Part shown: piece after piece, positions 8,259 through 17,334 of the stretch
Numbering within the stretch: the first letter of the stretch is position 1
Layout of the letters: each line of letters opens with the position of its first letter
DNA from: Bradyrhizobium sp.
Lineage (GTDB): Bacteria > Pseudomonadota > Alphaproteobacteria > Rhizobiales > Xanthobacteraceae
Assembly (NCBI RefSeq): GCF_004799445.1
Contig: NZ_SSNA01000122.1
Coordinates: 17,366-81,365 of the forward strand
Reading direction: 5' to 3'
DNA length: 64,000 nt
Made by a program: the position numbers and the translations under genes
The notes under the pieces: model-generated
What the model was told of the DNA's origin: nothing
What the model saw: the letters and a program-made list of their open reading frames with translations, nothing else
The model's database searches: none

Positions 8259-9491
8259 CTACTCGTCCTCGAACTCGTCTTCCTCGTTGACCTTGTCGGC
8301 CGCCCTGCGCGGATGCGGTGGAGCTTTCCTGCCGCCGAGCGCGCCGGTCACGAACGGTTCGCGCGAGGCGTAGGGATTGCGCTGCGCGGCTCGTGCTGCG
8401 GCTTCCTCGCCGGACACCGCGGCCGGCTGGCAGATCAGGCGCCTTGAGGCGCGGCGCATCAGATCGACGTGGATGTGGTCGTAGTGATAGACGGAGCCCG
8501 GCGCCAGCACGGTGGTGAACTGCTGGCAGGCCGCCGCTTCGATGTCGCGCAGAAAGCCCTGCTCTTCCGGCAGACCGTGCCAGCCGTCCTTCACCGTGAT
8601 ATGCCGCCCGTCGGCGAGCGTGAAGCCTGCGATATCCAGCGCGTTGCCAAAAGCGTGTTCGGAAATATGCGCGCGCGAGTCGCCGTTCATGCCGCGGCAG
8701 GAATAGGCCGAAATCTGCTTGATCTCGACGACGCGGGCGCCGAACCAGCGCTGCGCTGCCGGCTGCACGGCCTCGGTGAGCCAGCGGTCGAGCACCGAGA
8801 CGATCGGGCACGCCAGCGTCGCCGCCGGCCTCATCGCCACCGGGCCGAACGCCCCGACGGAATTACCCTGCGCAGGGCCGAGCCGCGGCAGGCTCTCCGA
8901 CGGCGGCTGCGCCGAAACATCGGGACGCTCCGGATAGGGCGAGGCGTAACGGTCGCGGGAGGGATAGGTTGGCGTCGCCGGATAGGGACGTGGCGCGGCC
9001 GGATCCCGCAACCCCGGCGTGCCCTCGCTCGGCAGATTGATTTCGCCTTCGACCCTGGCTGTGCCCGGCGCGCTCAGCGAAATCGGACCGCCGGCGGGAG
9101 CGCCGTAGGAGCCCGGCGCGCGTTGTCCGCGGTCCGGATAATAAGGAGTCTGGGGCGGCGGGGCCGGAGCCGGCTGGGCGATCGGCCAGCGCGGCTGATT
9201 GCCGACATTGGCGGGTGGCCGCAGGTCATCGTCGGCAAAACCGAACGTGGCGCTGCTTTCGCCGAGGGCTGCGACCTTGAGGGGGAATTCCGCGCCGCAA
9301 GCGCCGGGGCCCGAAATCGGGTCGATCCGCACCAGTTCGGCGTTCTCCTTGACGGCACCGGACTTCAGGCATGCGATTTCAGCCTCGGCCCGCCACGGCT
9401 CACGCTCTTCGGAAAAAAATCCGCGACCGCAACCCGCCAACGAGACAAGGACAAAGGAGCCGACGAGATACCAACGACCTCCGCGCGTCAT
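8259..9491 (-). CDS. Extensin-like C-terminal domain lipoprotein (M15-like)
   Basis: 410 residues. The N-terminus is a lipoprotein signal with lipobox LAGC at about residues 18-21, so the protein should be lipid-anchored. A long Pro/Ala/Tyr-rich linker follows, then the extensin-like domain (about 235-375) with HISEHAFGNALDIAGF and HYDHIHVDL, whose His and Asp residues match metal ligands of peptidase M15/VanY-like enzymes. A role in peptidoglycan peptide trimming is the likely job. The C-terminus is an acidic tail (EEDEFEDE). It is transcribed alone, with about 270 bp before the next gene on the same strand. Confidence 0.85.
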   Translation of the reverse strand: MTRGGRWYLVGSFVLVSLAGCGRGFFSEEREPWRAEAEIACLKSGAVKENAELVRIDPISGPGACGAEFPLKVAALGESSATFGFADDDLRPPANVGNQPRWPIAQPAPAPPPQTPYYPDRGQRAPGSYGAPAGGPISLSAPGTARVEGEINLPSEGTPGLRDPAAPRPYPATPTYPSRDRYASPYPERPDVSAQPPSESLPRLGPAQGNSVGAFGPVAMRPAATLACPIVSVLDRWLTEAVQPAAQRWFGARVVEIKQISAYSCRGMNGDSRAHISEHAFGNALDIAGFTLADGRHITVKDGWHGLPEEQGFLRDIEAAACQQFTTVLAPGSVYHYDHIHVDLMRRASRRLICQPAAVSGEEAAARAAQRNPYASREPFVTGALGGRKAPPHPRRAADKVNEEDEFEDE

Positions 9492-9682
9492 CCGCGCAAC
9501 TTCAACGAATTTATTTAAGGACTCATCAATGCCTTGATTTCACGGGTCTTTAACCACGTCGCCGGGCTTTGTGCGGTGCCGAGATAGGGCGGATAGACAG
9601 CAAAGCTGACTTTTTTGGCCGGGAACCCGTTGTTAACTTCCTGCGTTATTGCCGACAGCGACGCTAACCTGGGAGGTTTGAA

Positions 9683-9775
9683 ATGGCCTTTGGCCCTTTG
9701 GTGAGCAGATTGAGCGTTGTTACCGCGTATCTCGCCTTCGCCCTTGTCGGCGCCATCGTGCTCGGCGTGTTCTAG
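9683..9775 (+). CDS. 30-residue hydrophobic membrane peptide
   Basis: Reads M-A-F-G-P-L-V-S-R-L-S and then a single hydrophobic helix of about 19 residues ending LGVF. ATG 9683 is preceded by a clear ribosome site, GGGAGG at 9671-9676, and the stop is followed within 30 bp by a strong rho-independent terminator. That combination makes this a real monocistronic small gene and not a chance frame. It probably inserts as one transmembrane helix. Function unknown. Confidence 0.7.
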   Translation: MAFGPLVSRLSVVTAYLAFALVGAIVLGVF

Positions 9776-9804
9776 TAATCCCAGTCAAAACCGGATTTTT
9801 ACCC

Positions 9805-9843
9805 GCCTGGCGGCCTGGATCGATCCAGACGCCGGGCTTTTTT
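9805..9843 (+). terminator. Rho-independent terminator after the 30-residue gene
   Basis: An outer stem of GCCTGGCG with CGCCGGGC (one G-T pair) encloses a second perfect stem, CTGGATC with GATCCAG, and is followed by six T. Confidence 0.8.
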
Positions 9844-9888
9844 GTGCCGCAAGCCACGCGGCGTTTGCCGTGATGCTTCCATGTGCCT

Positions 9889-10254
<366 letters not shown>

Positions 10255-10509
10255 TTACAGCTATCGGTCGCCTCGGATGGACGCGGCGGTTCAGATGGGA
10301 TCGATTACAAATTGGAAAGCTGCAGCGGTTTCGCGGGAAAGCCTGTTCCCGCACGTGATGTGGCGTGGAAACCGGTCCGCGTGAAAAAGCACCCGCGGGC
10401 CGGCAGGGTCCTGTGACGCGGATCACAGAACCTCCCGCGTACGGCGCCTAGGGTCCGGTCCGGTTCACAACGCCGCTCAACCCTTGCGCTCAACGCCCCG
10501 GAGGCTCTC

Positions 10510-11226
10510 ATGAAGAAGTTCACCATTCTCGCCGCGCTAGTGATGGCCACCACTTCCGCGCACGCCGGCAACTCGATTTCCTTCGAGATCGACGGACACA
10601 AGGTCCGCATCGAGGCGCCGAGGAATTGCGACCAGCTGTCGTGCATCAAGATATCCGGTTTCGACCTCAAGGGCTTCAAATCCAGCCATGTCGAGGACGA
10701 TGACGGTGCCGCCGCAAATCCCGATTCCCCCGCGCCAAAATCCTCGCCTGCTCCGGCGGTTCAGGCGGCGGCGCCGCAAGCCCCCGCCGCTCCGGTCACC
10801 GGCACCGCGCCGGCGTCGACGACGGTTGCGGCCACCTCCCCTCGGCCTGCGATCAGCGACGATGTCGCGCCAGCGGCGCCATCTGCGGCTTCAACCGTTG
10901 CGCCGAAGCCGGCTCCGTCCACCGACGCCTCCGTCCCGGCGCCGACGACGCCGCTTGGCATATGGGCCACGGAAGAGAACAAGGGAAACGTCCGGATCGA
11001 GCCGTGCGGGCAGAATCTGTGCGGCTATGCCGTCAAGACCGGCGAGAGGATCCTGATCAACATGAAGCCACAGAGCTCCAAATGGACCGGCCAGATCCAC
11101 GATCCCGACAGCGGCAGGAATTACGACTCCACGATCGCGCTGAAGGGAGCGAATAGCTTGCGGGTTCAAGGCTGCGCCTTCGGCGGCATGTTCTGCGGCG
11201 GCCAGACCTGGAATCGCGTCAGCTGA
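10510..11226 (+). CDS. Secreted DUF2147 domain protein with Pro/Ala linker
   Basis: 238 residues. A 19-residue signal peptide is followed by a short Cys-containing N-terminal part, a long Ala/Pro/Thr-rich linker (about 65-150), and a C-terminal DUF2147 domain starting at GIWATEENKGNVRIEPCGQN with the typical paired LCGY and CAFGGMFCGG segments. GGAGG lies 7 nt before ATG. DUF2147 proteins are periplasmic beta-barrel-like proteins of unknown activity. Unlike the classic 120-140 residue proteins, this one has an extra N-terminal module. No terminator follows; the gene ends against a broken copy of its neighbour. Confidence 0.8.
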   Translation: MKKFTILAALVMATTSAHAGNSISFEIDGHKVRIEAPRNCDQLSCIKISGFDLKGFKSSHVEDDDGAAANPDSPAPKSSPAPAVQAAAPQAPAAPVTGTAPASTTVAATSPRPAISDDVAPAAPSAASTVAPKPAPSTDASVPAPTTPLGIWATEENKGNVRIEPCGQNLCGYAVKTGERILINMKPQSSKWTGQIHDPDSGRNYDSTIALKGANSLRVQGCAFGGMFCGGQTWNRVS

Positions 11227-11452
11227 CGCATCGTTCGCGCACCGCATGGCTGAAGCGCCAGCCGCGAGCCAGCATGCCGTTCCTGTAGGGCTTCGAGGTC
11301 GGGATGGTCGCCCCGCTGGCCCGGCTGTAGATGTTGCCGGACCAGCGGTCCGCGGCCTTCGACTTCACTCCGGCGGCGCGTTTCGTAGATTCCCGGAATG
11401 GAGACGGAGACGCAGGAGGGTGAACCGCAATAGCGCGGCGCGTCGAAACCAC
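11219..11452 (-). pseudogene. Broken copy of the small secreted protein encoded at 9889-10230
   Basis: The frame contains IPTSKPYRNGMLARGW and FSHAVRER, matching residues in the middle of the intact protein. At DNA level 11232-11306 matches 9992-10066 with 4 mismatches in 75 bp. The copy has lost the signal peptide and the C-terminal 35 or so residues, and one conserved Cys is now Gly. The break at about 11230 falls right at the DUF2147 stop codon, so a recombination joint is visible. The upstream part of the frame (11310-11452) is unrelated. Confidence 0.65.
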
Positions 11453-11461
11453 GCCCTGTCT

Positions 11462-12190
11462 TTAGGGAGCTACGATCGCGAGTGAGACCGCGATGGCGAC
11501 GGCCTCGGCGCGCGTCGAGACCTTCAGTTTCCGCTTCGCCTTCTCGAAATACTCATGCGCGGTCGACGGGGAGATTCCCAACTTGTGGGCGATGTCACGG
11601 TCCGTGGCGCCGCGCGCAATTAGTCGCAGCGCGTCGATTTCGCGTTTGGTCAAACCGACGGGCGGAATTGCGAACCCATGCTCGGGCGCGAGATTGCGCA
11701 GCCGCTCGTGAAAGCAGTATGAGAGCATCGCCAGCAGCGACTTCTCGTCGTCGCGAAAGACGCGACGCCGGCTTGCCATACTAACCAGCCCAAAGCGTTC
11801 ATTGCCGCGCGGAATCGGCACGGCGAACCCCTCGGTCCATCCGTTCTCTCCGAATACCCGCCATACCTTGCTGCCGAAGGCCAATAGTTTTTGGTCTTTA
11901 CGCAGCTCCGACCAGGTAAGCGGTGCCGGATGCTCCTTCAAGGATTCGAGCAGAGGATCACGCTGCAATAGTCCCGCCTCTACATAGACCTTGCGGAAAG
12001 CATCCGGCCAGCCGACGGCGTAGAACACTGTTCGCTCCAATGCCGTGAGATCAACCTCACCGCATGCAAATGTATCGATATTGAATGCGGCAATCGCCTT
12101 TCGGAATATTCTCGAACCGGCCTTCGGATCGGGCGCAGCCGAAATGGCGGAGACCGCAGTGGCAATGTCAAAATCCGTTTGGCGGTACAC
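11462..12190 (-). CDS. LuxR-family regulator with autoinducer-binding domain (LuxR solo)
   Basis: 242 residues. The N-terminal domain (about 20-165) has the pattern of acyl-homoserine-lactone receptors: WPDAFRKVY, RDPLL with the ligand Asp, and PLTWSEL. The C-terminal GerE-type HTH is at about 175-238 (LTKREIDALRLIARGATDRD and GISPSTAHEY). The start is GTG 12190, with GGGGAGATAAG upstream. No luxI-type synthase is in the window, so it is a solo receptor that may listen to foreign or remotely made signals. It faces away from the LysR gene across a 346-bp gap and lies inside the block bracketed by duplicated gene fragments. Confidence 0.85.
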   Translation of the reverse strand: MYRQTDFDIATAVSAISAAPDPKAGSRIFRKAIAAFNIDTFACGEVDLTALERTVFYAVGWPDAFRKVYVEAGLLQRDPLLESLKEHPAPLTWSELRKDQKLLAFGSKVWRVFGENGWTEGFAVPIPRGNERFGLVSMASRRRVFRDDEKSLLAMLSYCFHERLRNLAPEHGFAIPPVGLTKREIDALRLIARGATDRDIAHKLGISPSTAHEYFEKAKRKLKVSTRAEAVAIAVSLAIVAP

Positions 12191-12536
12191 GGCTTATCTC
12201 CCCAAAAACCCCACTTCAAGATTTGCCGCCGTAGCTACCGCTCGGACACCGACTGTGCAACCTGATGCAGGGCCATTCACCTGCGCCGCGAAGCTCGATG
12301 GCGGCACCCTCTATTTAGGGGGTTTGCGTCGGTCCCTGGCTCCCCTATTGGCTTGGCGCGCTAACCCTTCGATGCGCGATGGTATGTTTCGATCACAATT
12401 GAAACATCTTCGTTTGGGCCATGCGAAGAGTGAGCCACACCCAGCGCACAAACGGGAAGTGTCGATGAAGAGAAAAGTAATCCGCGTCGAACCGTTATCG
12501 ACTCAATTTTAGCCTGCGCAAACGGTCGGCGTCCTA
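12191..12536. other. AT-richer intergenic region between divergent LuxR and LysR genes
   Basis: 346 bp with no supported gene; its base composition is visibly lower in GC than the flanks. It must hold the promoters of both regulators. A near-palindrome around tgtttcgatcacaattgaaaca (about 12386-12407) could be a regulator site, but I cannot assign it. No terminator seen. Confidence 0.4.
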
Positions 12537-13586
12537 TTGAAAATTCGGTGGCGGTGGGCCGACAATAGCCTCTCAAAAGTGAGGCGATTTTACAATATCG
12601 GTGAGAGTTTGCACAAGATACTTCGAAATGGCTTCAGCGATTCTACTAAACGTTTGCTGGGCGATAGTCGTCGATTGCCACCGCTCAACGCTATTCGAGC
12701 ATTTGAAGCGGCGGCCCGCAGGGGCGGGTTCCAGGCCGCTGGCGCCGAGCTCAACGTTTCTGCCAATGCGGTGGGTCGGCTGGTCAAGGTTCTCGAAGAT
12801 TGGCTGGGGGTCAAGCTTTTCAGGCGACTGCCGCGCGGGGTCGCGGTGACGGAGGCGGGCCGCGGTTATCTCAGCCGCGTCGAAAATCTGCTCGACCAAC
12901 TCGCCGAGGCCACGGCCCATCTCCAGCGTCTCGAAACGTCAGAGGTCTTGACTGTTAGCGCCGGGCCATCGCTCGTCGCGCGCTGGCTCATTCCGCGTCT
13001 TGGACGCCTCGTCGAGCGACACCGCGATCTCAAGGTACGCGTGCTCGCATCTGCCTCGCTGGCCGATTTCGAGCGCGAAGAAGTCGACGTCGCTATTCGG
13101 CACGGGAGCGGAACTTATGAGGGGCTGCGCGGCGATCTACTGATGCGAGAAGATTTTTATCCCGTCTGTAGCCCCGCACTGCTGGCTCGCGGACCTCGCC
13201 TTCAGGAGCCTGCCGATCTGTCGCAACACGTTCTGTTGCATCAGCAGCTGACGCGTCACGAGCGGGACCAGGCTTCCGATCAGCTCGATTGGGCGTTCTG
13301 GCTCGCCGAAATCGGGTTACGCGGCATCGATGCGCAACGCGGGCTGTGTTTTTCCTTTTCACATATGACGCTTCAGGCGGCCGCGGCAGGCCAGGGTGTC
13401 GCCTTGGCAAGTTCAGCCTATCTCGACGATGACCTCGAGACGGGCCGACTGATCAGACCGTTCGGCGACTTATCCGTCCAGGGACCACATGGGTTCTTCA
13501 TTGTATCCCCTGAGGCGACCGCCGATTGCGACAAGATCGTCGCATTCCGCAATTGGGCGCTTGAGGAAGCGGCCGACGGCGGCTGA
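12537..13586 (+). CDS. LysR-family transcriptional regulator (GcvA-like)
   Basis: Up to 349 residues. The HTH is in RLPPLNAIRAFEAAARRGGF and VSANAVGRLVKVLEDWLG, very close to the GcvA subgroup pattern, followed by the substrate-binding domain (LVARWLIPRLGRL, FEREEVDVAIRHGSG). The frame opens with TTG 12537, but family members start just before RRLPPLNAI, so the true start is probably near 12654 (TTG), giving about 310 residues; no convincing ribosome site settles this. It is followed by a SemiSWEET-like gene and a cupin gene on the same strand, which may be targets. Ligand unknown. Confidence 0.82.
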   Translation: MKIRWRWADNSLSKVRRFYNIGESLHKILRNGFSDSTKRLLGDSRRLPPLNAIRAFEAAARRGGFQAAGAELNVSANAVGRLVKVLEDWLGVKLFRRLPRGVAVTEAGRGYLSRVENLLDQLAEATAHLQRLETSEVLTVSAGPSLVARWLIPRLGRLVERHRDLKVRVLASASLADFEREEVDVAIRHGSGTYEGLRGDLLMREDFYPVCSPALLARGPRLQEPADLSQHVLLHQQLTRHERDQASDQLDWAFWLAEIGLRGIDAQRGLCFSFSHMTLQAAAAGQGVALASSAYLDDDLETGRLIRPFGDLSVQGPHGFFIVSPEATADCDKIVAFRNWALEEAADGG

Positions 13587-13869
13587 ACGTATCAGATCCT
13601 CGCCGGTCCATTCCTGTTTCAGGCTCCGATTTTGTAAGCCTCAGGGCCAGCAATATGGATTTGCGCGCGCTCGTTTCGGGGTGGCATACGAAAGTCGTAG
13701 CCGAACAATCAAGCAGCCCCTGCATCGGGGATTACCTCGATGTCGGCTTGGCGCGTTCGCCGCGACGATAATTTCTCAGCGTGCCGCGCTGCAGCCTTGG
13801 GAGATAGAACATGCCACCGCGTGCTACCATTCGAAGCGTCTTGGCAGCACTCTACGCGGCCGCGTTCCC

Positions 13870-14169
13870 ATGACGATCGCAGACGCTACGCTTGGAGTGT
13901 TCACGGTTTTCAACAGCCTTCGCTTCCTTGCTTACGTTCCGCAGATCGCCAAGGCGATCAAGGACCAGAGTGGCGCGGAAGCTATCTCGTTTGGGACCTG
14001 GGCTTTGTTCCTCGCTTCACACGCGTCTGCAATGGCCTATGCAATTGAGAACCAGGGAGATTGGAAAATGGCCTCCCTGTTTCTGAGTAACGCGCTCGGT
14101 TGCGCCGCGATCCTCCTGATAGCGGCCTGGAAGCGCTCTCGTCATCGCAGGCGCGGGCACAGCAAGTAG
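13870..14169 (+). CDS. SemiSWEET-like PQ-loop membrane protein
   Basis: 99 residues with three hydrophobic helices and the PQ motif in FLAYVPQIAKAIKDQSGAEA (about 19-38), then ISFGTWALF. This matches bacterial SemiSWEETs, small transporters that work as dimers and move sugars. ATG 13870 is chosen because residues before it are not family-like. It ends with a basic tail. It lies 283 bp after the LysR gene and 77 bp before a cupin gene. Substrate unknown; some PQ-loop proteins move other small metabolites. Confidence 0.72.
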   Translation: MTIADATLGVFTVFNSLRFLAYVPQIAKAIKDQSGAEAISFGTWALFLASHASAMAYAIENQGDWKMASLFLSNALGCAAILLIAAWKRSRHRRRGHSK

Positions 14170-14246
14170 CCGCGCAGAGCGATCTGGATTCGTTTCGCTG
14201 TCTGGAAAATGTGATGCACCTCGGATGACTGTTTGGAGAATTTGCG

Positions 14247-14738
14247 ATGGTATGGAGTAGGATTTCGGTGCAGGCGAACCGCGGGCTGGGAATTACACTG
14301 ACCTTGGCCGGGCTGGGGCTCTACGCCTTCGCAGCGGCGCAGACTGCCCAGGGCGTCTTGGCCCTAACGCCGGCTGAGATGAAATGGGCGTCGCAGGGCG
14401 GCTTGGCAGCTCCGGGAATGGAACAGCTCAATCTCCTTGGTGATCCCGCCAAGCCAGGGCCCTACACGTTGCGCCTTAAATTTCCAAAGGGTTTCAAGAT
14501 TGCGCCGCACACGCACCCGGATTCCCGCGAGGTCACGATTCTGTCGGGGATATTCGCAACCGGCTATGGTGAAAAGTTCGATACCGCCAATCTAAAAGTA
14601 CTGCCAACCGGCAGCTTCTACACTGAACCCGCAAACGTTCCGCACTACATAGAGATCAAGGAAGATACCGTCCTCCAGGTGAGCGGCATGGGACCGAGCG
14701 AACGCAGATTTGTTGATCCGTCCGCAGGTCCGAAATAG
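14247..14738 (+). CDS. Exported cupin-domain protein
   Basis: 163 residues. An N-terminal hydrophobic segment (about 14-33) should act as signal or anchor. The cupin core has KIAPHTHPDSREVTILSG, giving the His-His-Glu metal ligands of motif 1, and motif 2 around EPANVPHYIEIK. It resembles single-domain periplasmic cupins with an unknown small-molecule substrate. It is the last gene of the block between the two DUF2147 ends, and composition falls again just downstream of it. Confidence 0.75.
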   Translation: MVWSRISVQANRGLGITLTLAGLGLYAFAAAQTAQGVLALTPAEMKWASQGGLAAPGMEQLNLLGDPAKPGPYTLRLKFPKGFKIAPHTHPDSREVTILSGIFATGYGEKFDTANLKVLPTGSFYTEPANVPHYIEIKEDTVLQVSGMGPSERRFVDPSAGPK

Positions 14739-14882
14739 CATTTGGGAGGCGAGTTCGAAAGAACACAGAGGACGACCGTGAGGGCTCGTTGCCACGTGTC
14801 CGATCTCGCCACAAATACTGTTGAAAAAGTCGAAAATCGAAAGAAGCCAAAAATCTCGCCAAAGCTGATTTTTAGACGACTC

Positions 14883-14912
14883 CGCCGCCAAGTCTGGAAT
14901 CGCGTCAGCTAG
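14883..14912 (+). pseudogene. Remnant of the 3' end of a DUF2147 gene
   Basis: The last codons read R-R-Q-V-W-N-R-V-S-stop, against G-G-Q-T-W-N-R-V-S-stop at the end of the intact DUF2147 gene. Sixteen bases, TGGAATCGCGTCAGCT, are identical at 11209-11224 and 14895-14910. A strong terminator follows within 30 bp, as expected behind a real gene end. Only the terminal codons remain; what precedes is AT-rich unrelated sequence. Confidence 0.55.
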
Positions 14913-14938
14913 GTGGCCTATCACTGAGTGTTTTCGAA

Positions 14939-14973
14939 AAAGGGCCCTCGCGGATTTCCCGCGAGGGCCCTTT
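14939..14973. terminator. Strong bidirectional rho-independent terminator
   Basis: A perfect 15-bp stem, AAAGGGCCCTCGCGG with CCGCGAGGGCCCTTT, around a 5-nt loop. The A and T ends serve both strands. It lies directly behind the DUF2147 remnant. Confidence 0.85.
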
Positions 14974-15132
14974 GGCATGGACAGGGCTCCGCGCATTCAT
15001 CTTGCATTCAGCCGCCAACCCTCTCAATCGCACCCGCCATCGCCAACTCCATTCTTGCCCGGATCGAAGTGATCGGCAAAAGTGGAATCCGAATTTGAAG
15101 TCCGACCGCGCTCCAAACGATTGAAGACAGGC

Positions 15133-16404
15133 ATGATCTTTTCATCGACCGGCTCACGCTTAGGCAAATCGGGCGCGAGCGAGACGCCGCGGCGGCTTTC
15201 AATCGCGCTCTCGATTCTGGGTTGCCTCATCCTGGCCAGCCCGGCGCATGCCTATGCAGTGCCGTCTCCCGTACAAGACGCCTCCGCGCCCTCAGCCGCG
15301 GACGCGATCTCCGCGCCGACAAGACTTGCCCAGACCCAACCGGCGCCTTTGCCTACACCTCTGCCCACACCGGCACCCGCGCGGCCAGCGGCATCCCCGT
15401 CGCCAGCACCGGCGGGGCCGGCCGCGCCTTCACCCGCTGCAAGCTCGCCCATATCAGCCCCCGCCGACGAACCGATCGGCAACGTCGCGACGCTGACGGG
15501 CACAGCCACCGTCATCCGCAACAAGGCATCGACGCCACTGAAACTGCAGGACGACATTTTCCTCAACGACATCCTGCAGACGTCGACGAATTCCACCCTC
15601 GGCATCACCTTCAACGACGCCACCACCTTCAACCTCACCGCCAATGCGCGGATCACCGTCGACAATTACCTTTATGAGGACGGCGGCAAACAGAACAATG
15701 CCTTGTTCGATATCACCAGGGGCACCGTCGCCTTTGTCGCCGCCGCCGTCGCCAAGACCGGCGACATGAGAATATCGACGCCGACGGCTTCGCTCGGCAT
15801 TCGCGGCACCACCGGACTGGTCGAAGTGCCGCAGGACGGGGCGGCCACCGGCGCCCACAACATCAAGCTTTATCCGGATCCCGACGGCAGGGTCGGTCAC
15901 ATCGATGTCAGCGATCACAACGGCGTCCGGCTCGGCTCGCTCACGCAAGGCGCCAGCGGCTTTACCATCCGGCCCGGCGCCGGTGGCCGCATCACCGCCG
16001 CACCGCTGATGATCTCGCCGCGAGAGGCCGCGCGCGACCAGGGCATCGTGCGCCAGGTGCACGCAGCACAGGTCGTTGGCCGACAGGTCGTGACCCGGCA
16101 GCGCGCGTTACGGCAGGCCAATCCGAACCGGAACAATCCGCGCAACAATCCGGCGGGTCAGCCCGGACCGCAGCGGCAGAACAATCTGCAGCAACGGCCA
16201 AATTCACTGCAACCACGCCCGCCGCAGCAGCCGGGCTCGCCGAACCGGCCGCTCCAGCAAGGACAGCCGCAACAGCCGCACCCGCCCGGCCTGCAGCCCA
16301 ATGCGCCCGGTGTGCGTCAACCCGGAGCGCCAAACCGGCCCGCGTTGCAGCCGAAGCGACCGCCCGCGCCGAGGGGCAAGCCGCCCAAGGAGAAGAAACG
16401 CTAG
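15133..16404 (+). CDS. Exported FecR-domain protein with Pro/Gln/Asn-rich tail
   Basis: About 423 residues. An Arg-rich start leads to a signal sequence (LSIALSILGCLILASPAHA). A Pro/Ala linker precedes the FecR domain (about 110-260: GNVATLTGTATVIRN, FNDATTFNLTANARI, TASLGIRGTTGLVEV). The C-terminal 130 residues are low-complexity Gln/Asn/Pro/Arg ending in a Lys-rich tail. This is the stand-alone periplasmic FecR type and not a sigma-factor partner, since no ECF gene is near. ATG 15133 is preferred over an upstream GTG because it places the signal properly. Role unknown; possibly surface or envelope structure. Confidence 0.8.
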   Translation: MIFSSTGSRLGKSGASETPRRLSIALSILGCLILASPAHAYAVPSPVQDASAPSAADAISAPTRLAQTQPAPLPTPLPTPAPARPAASPSPAPAGPAAPSPAASSPISAPADEPIGNVATLTGTATVIRNKASTPLKLQDDIFLNDILQTSTNSTLGITFNDATTFNLTANARITVDNYLYEDGGKQNNALFDITRGTVAFVAAAVAKTGDMRISTPTASLGIRGTTGLVEVPQDGAATGAHNIKLYPDPDGRVGHIDVSDHNGVRLGSLTQGASGFTIRPGAGGRITAAPLMISPREAARDQGIVRQVHAAQVVGRQVVTRQRALRQANPNRNNPRNNPAGQPGPQRQNNLQQRPNSLQPRPPQQPGSPNRPLQQGQPQQPHPPGLQPNAPGVRQPGAPNRPALQPKRPPAPRGKPPKEKKR

Positions 16405-16485
16405 CGCGTCGCGTGGCGCAGCGGGCTCGTCCTTGGTAACGGCGCAAGAGCAGGAGGGTAGTGAGACGAAGGCTTTTCGCGCGGG

Positions 16486-17241
16486 CTAGGCAGCGCGCCG
16501 CAGCCAGTCCCTCACCTTTTGCATCAGGTTGATGCGCCGGCTTCGAACCGGAACCCTGTTGTCGGAAGCAGGCTTCACAAACGTGGCTGGGGGGATTTCT
16601 TCGGAGATTTTTTCCATCATCCCGGACGCTGTCGAAAGATTCGATGATACGGCGCCGGCAACGGCGTTGCCGGCAACCGCCGGCTCATCCGACCCGATCG
16701 CCGTGGACGTCAAACCGGGCTCTGGCGCCACCGATACCGGCATCGTCAGCGAAGGTTGCGGCGCCTCGGCCGGCTGACGCCGCCGCTTGTCGAGAACCGA
16801 CTGCTTCTTGACCTTGGGTTTTCTCGCAAGGGCGGCGGCTTCAAGCGCGAGCGGACCCACATTTTCAAGAAACGCCCGCTCATAGGACCGGGTGAGCCGC
16901 TCGACCGCGGCGTCAAGCGGCAGCCAGTCGACGGCTCTCACATCATCCATCAGCTCGCGCGACGGCTCGCCGCCCGCCTCCATTCGCCAGTAATGCACAA
17001 CCTTGAACCGTCCGCCGGACTCGTAGACCAGGGTTCCCAGGAATTCATGCACCGATACTTCATGACCGGTTTCTTCCAGCACCTCGCGCTCGGCGGCATC
17101 GCGCGGCGTTTCGCCGTCATCGAGCTTGCCTTTGGGAAGAACCCATTCATTGCGCTTGCGCAGCCGCACCACCGCGACCAGCGGGGTTTCCTGCTGCCGC
17201 AGCACAATGCCTCCCGCCGCCAGAACCGGCGCTCGCGCCAT
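16486..17241 (-). CDS. NUDIX hydrolase with long C-terminal extension
   Basis: 251 residues. The NUDIX domain occupies about 1-140 and contains a complete box: GKLDDGE, then RDAAEREVLEE and TG (G-x5-E-x7-R-E-U-x-E-E-x-G-U). The rest is a Pro/Ala/Ser-rich, probably disordered region ending in a basic helix (RSRRINLMQKVRDWLRRAA) that could bind membrane or nucleic acid. NUDIX enzymes hydrolyse nucleoside diphosphates linked to another group; the short diadenosine or diphosphoinositol-type subgroup is the closest in look. Substrate not determinable. The gene lies downstream of phosphatidylserine decarboxylase on the same strand, 93 bp away. Confidence 0.85.
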   Translation of the reverse strand: MARAPVLAAGGIVLRQQETPLVAVVRLRKRNEWVLPKGKLDDGETPRDAAEREVLEETGHEVSVHEFLGTLVYESGGRFKVVHYWRMEAGGEPSRELMDDVRAVDWLPLDAAVERLTRSYERAFLENVGPLALEAAALARKPKVKKQSVLDKRRRQPAEAPQPSLTMPVSVAPEPGLTSTAIGSDEPAVAGNAVAGAVSSNLSTASGMMEKISEEIPPATFVKPASDNRVPVRSRRINLMQKVRDWLRRAA

Positions 17242-17334
17242 CTCAATTCCCTGATGCTTTTCGAATCGCGTTCGAGCGCGAACATATAACGGTGGGCGGC
17301 GGCAAAATCGAGGCGAGTGACGCCGATCAAAACT

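Noticed and set aside
11209..14910. A phage or ICE attachment-site pair (16-bp direct repeat)
   Set aside because: No integrase, excisionase or tRNA target is present, and the match is better explained as the end codons of a duplicated DUF2147 gene.
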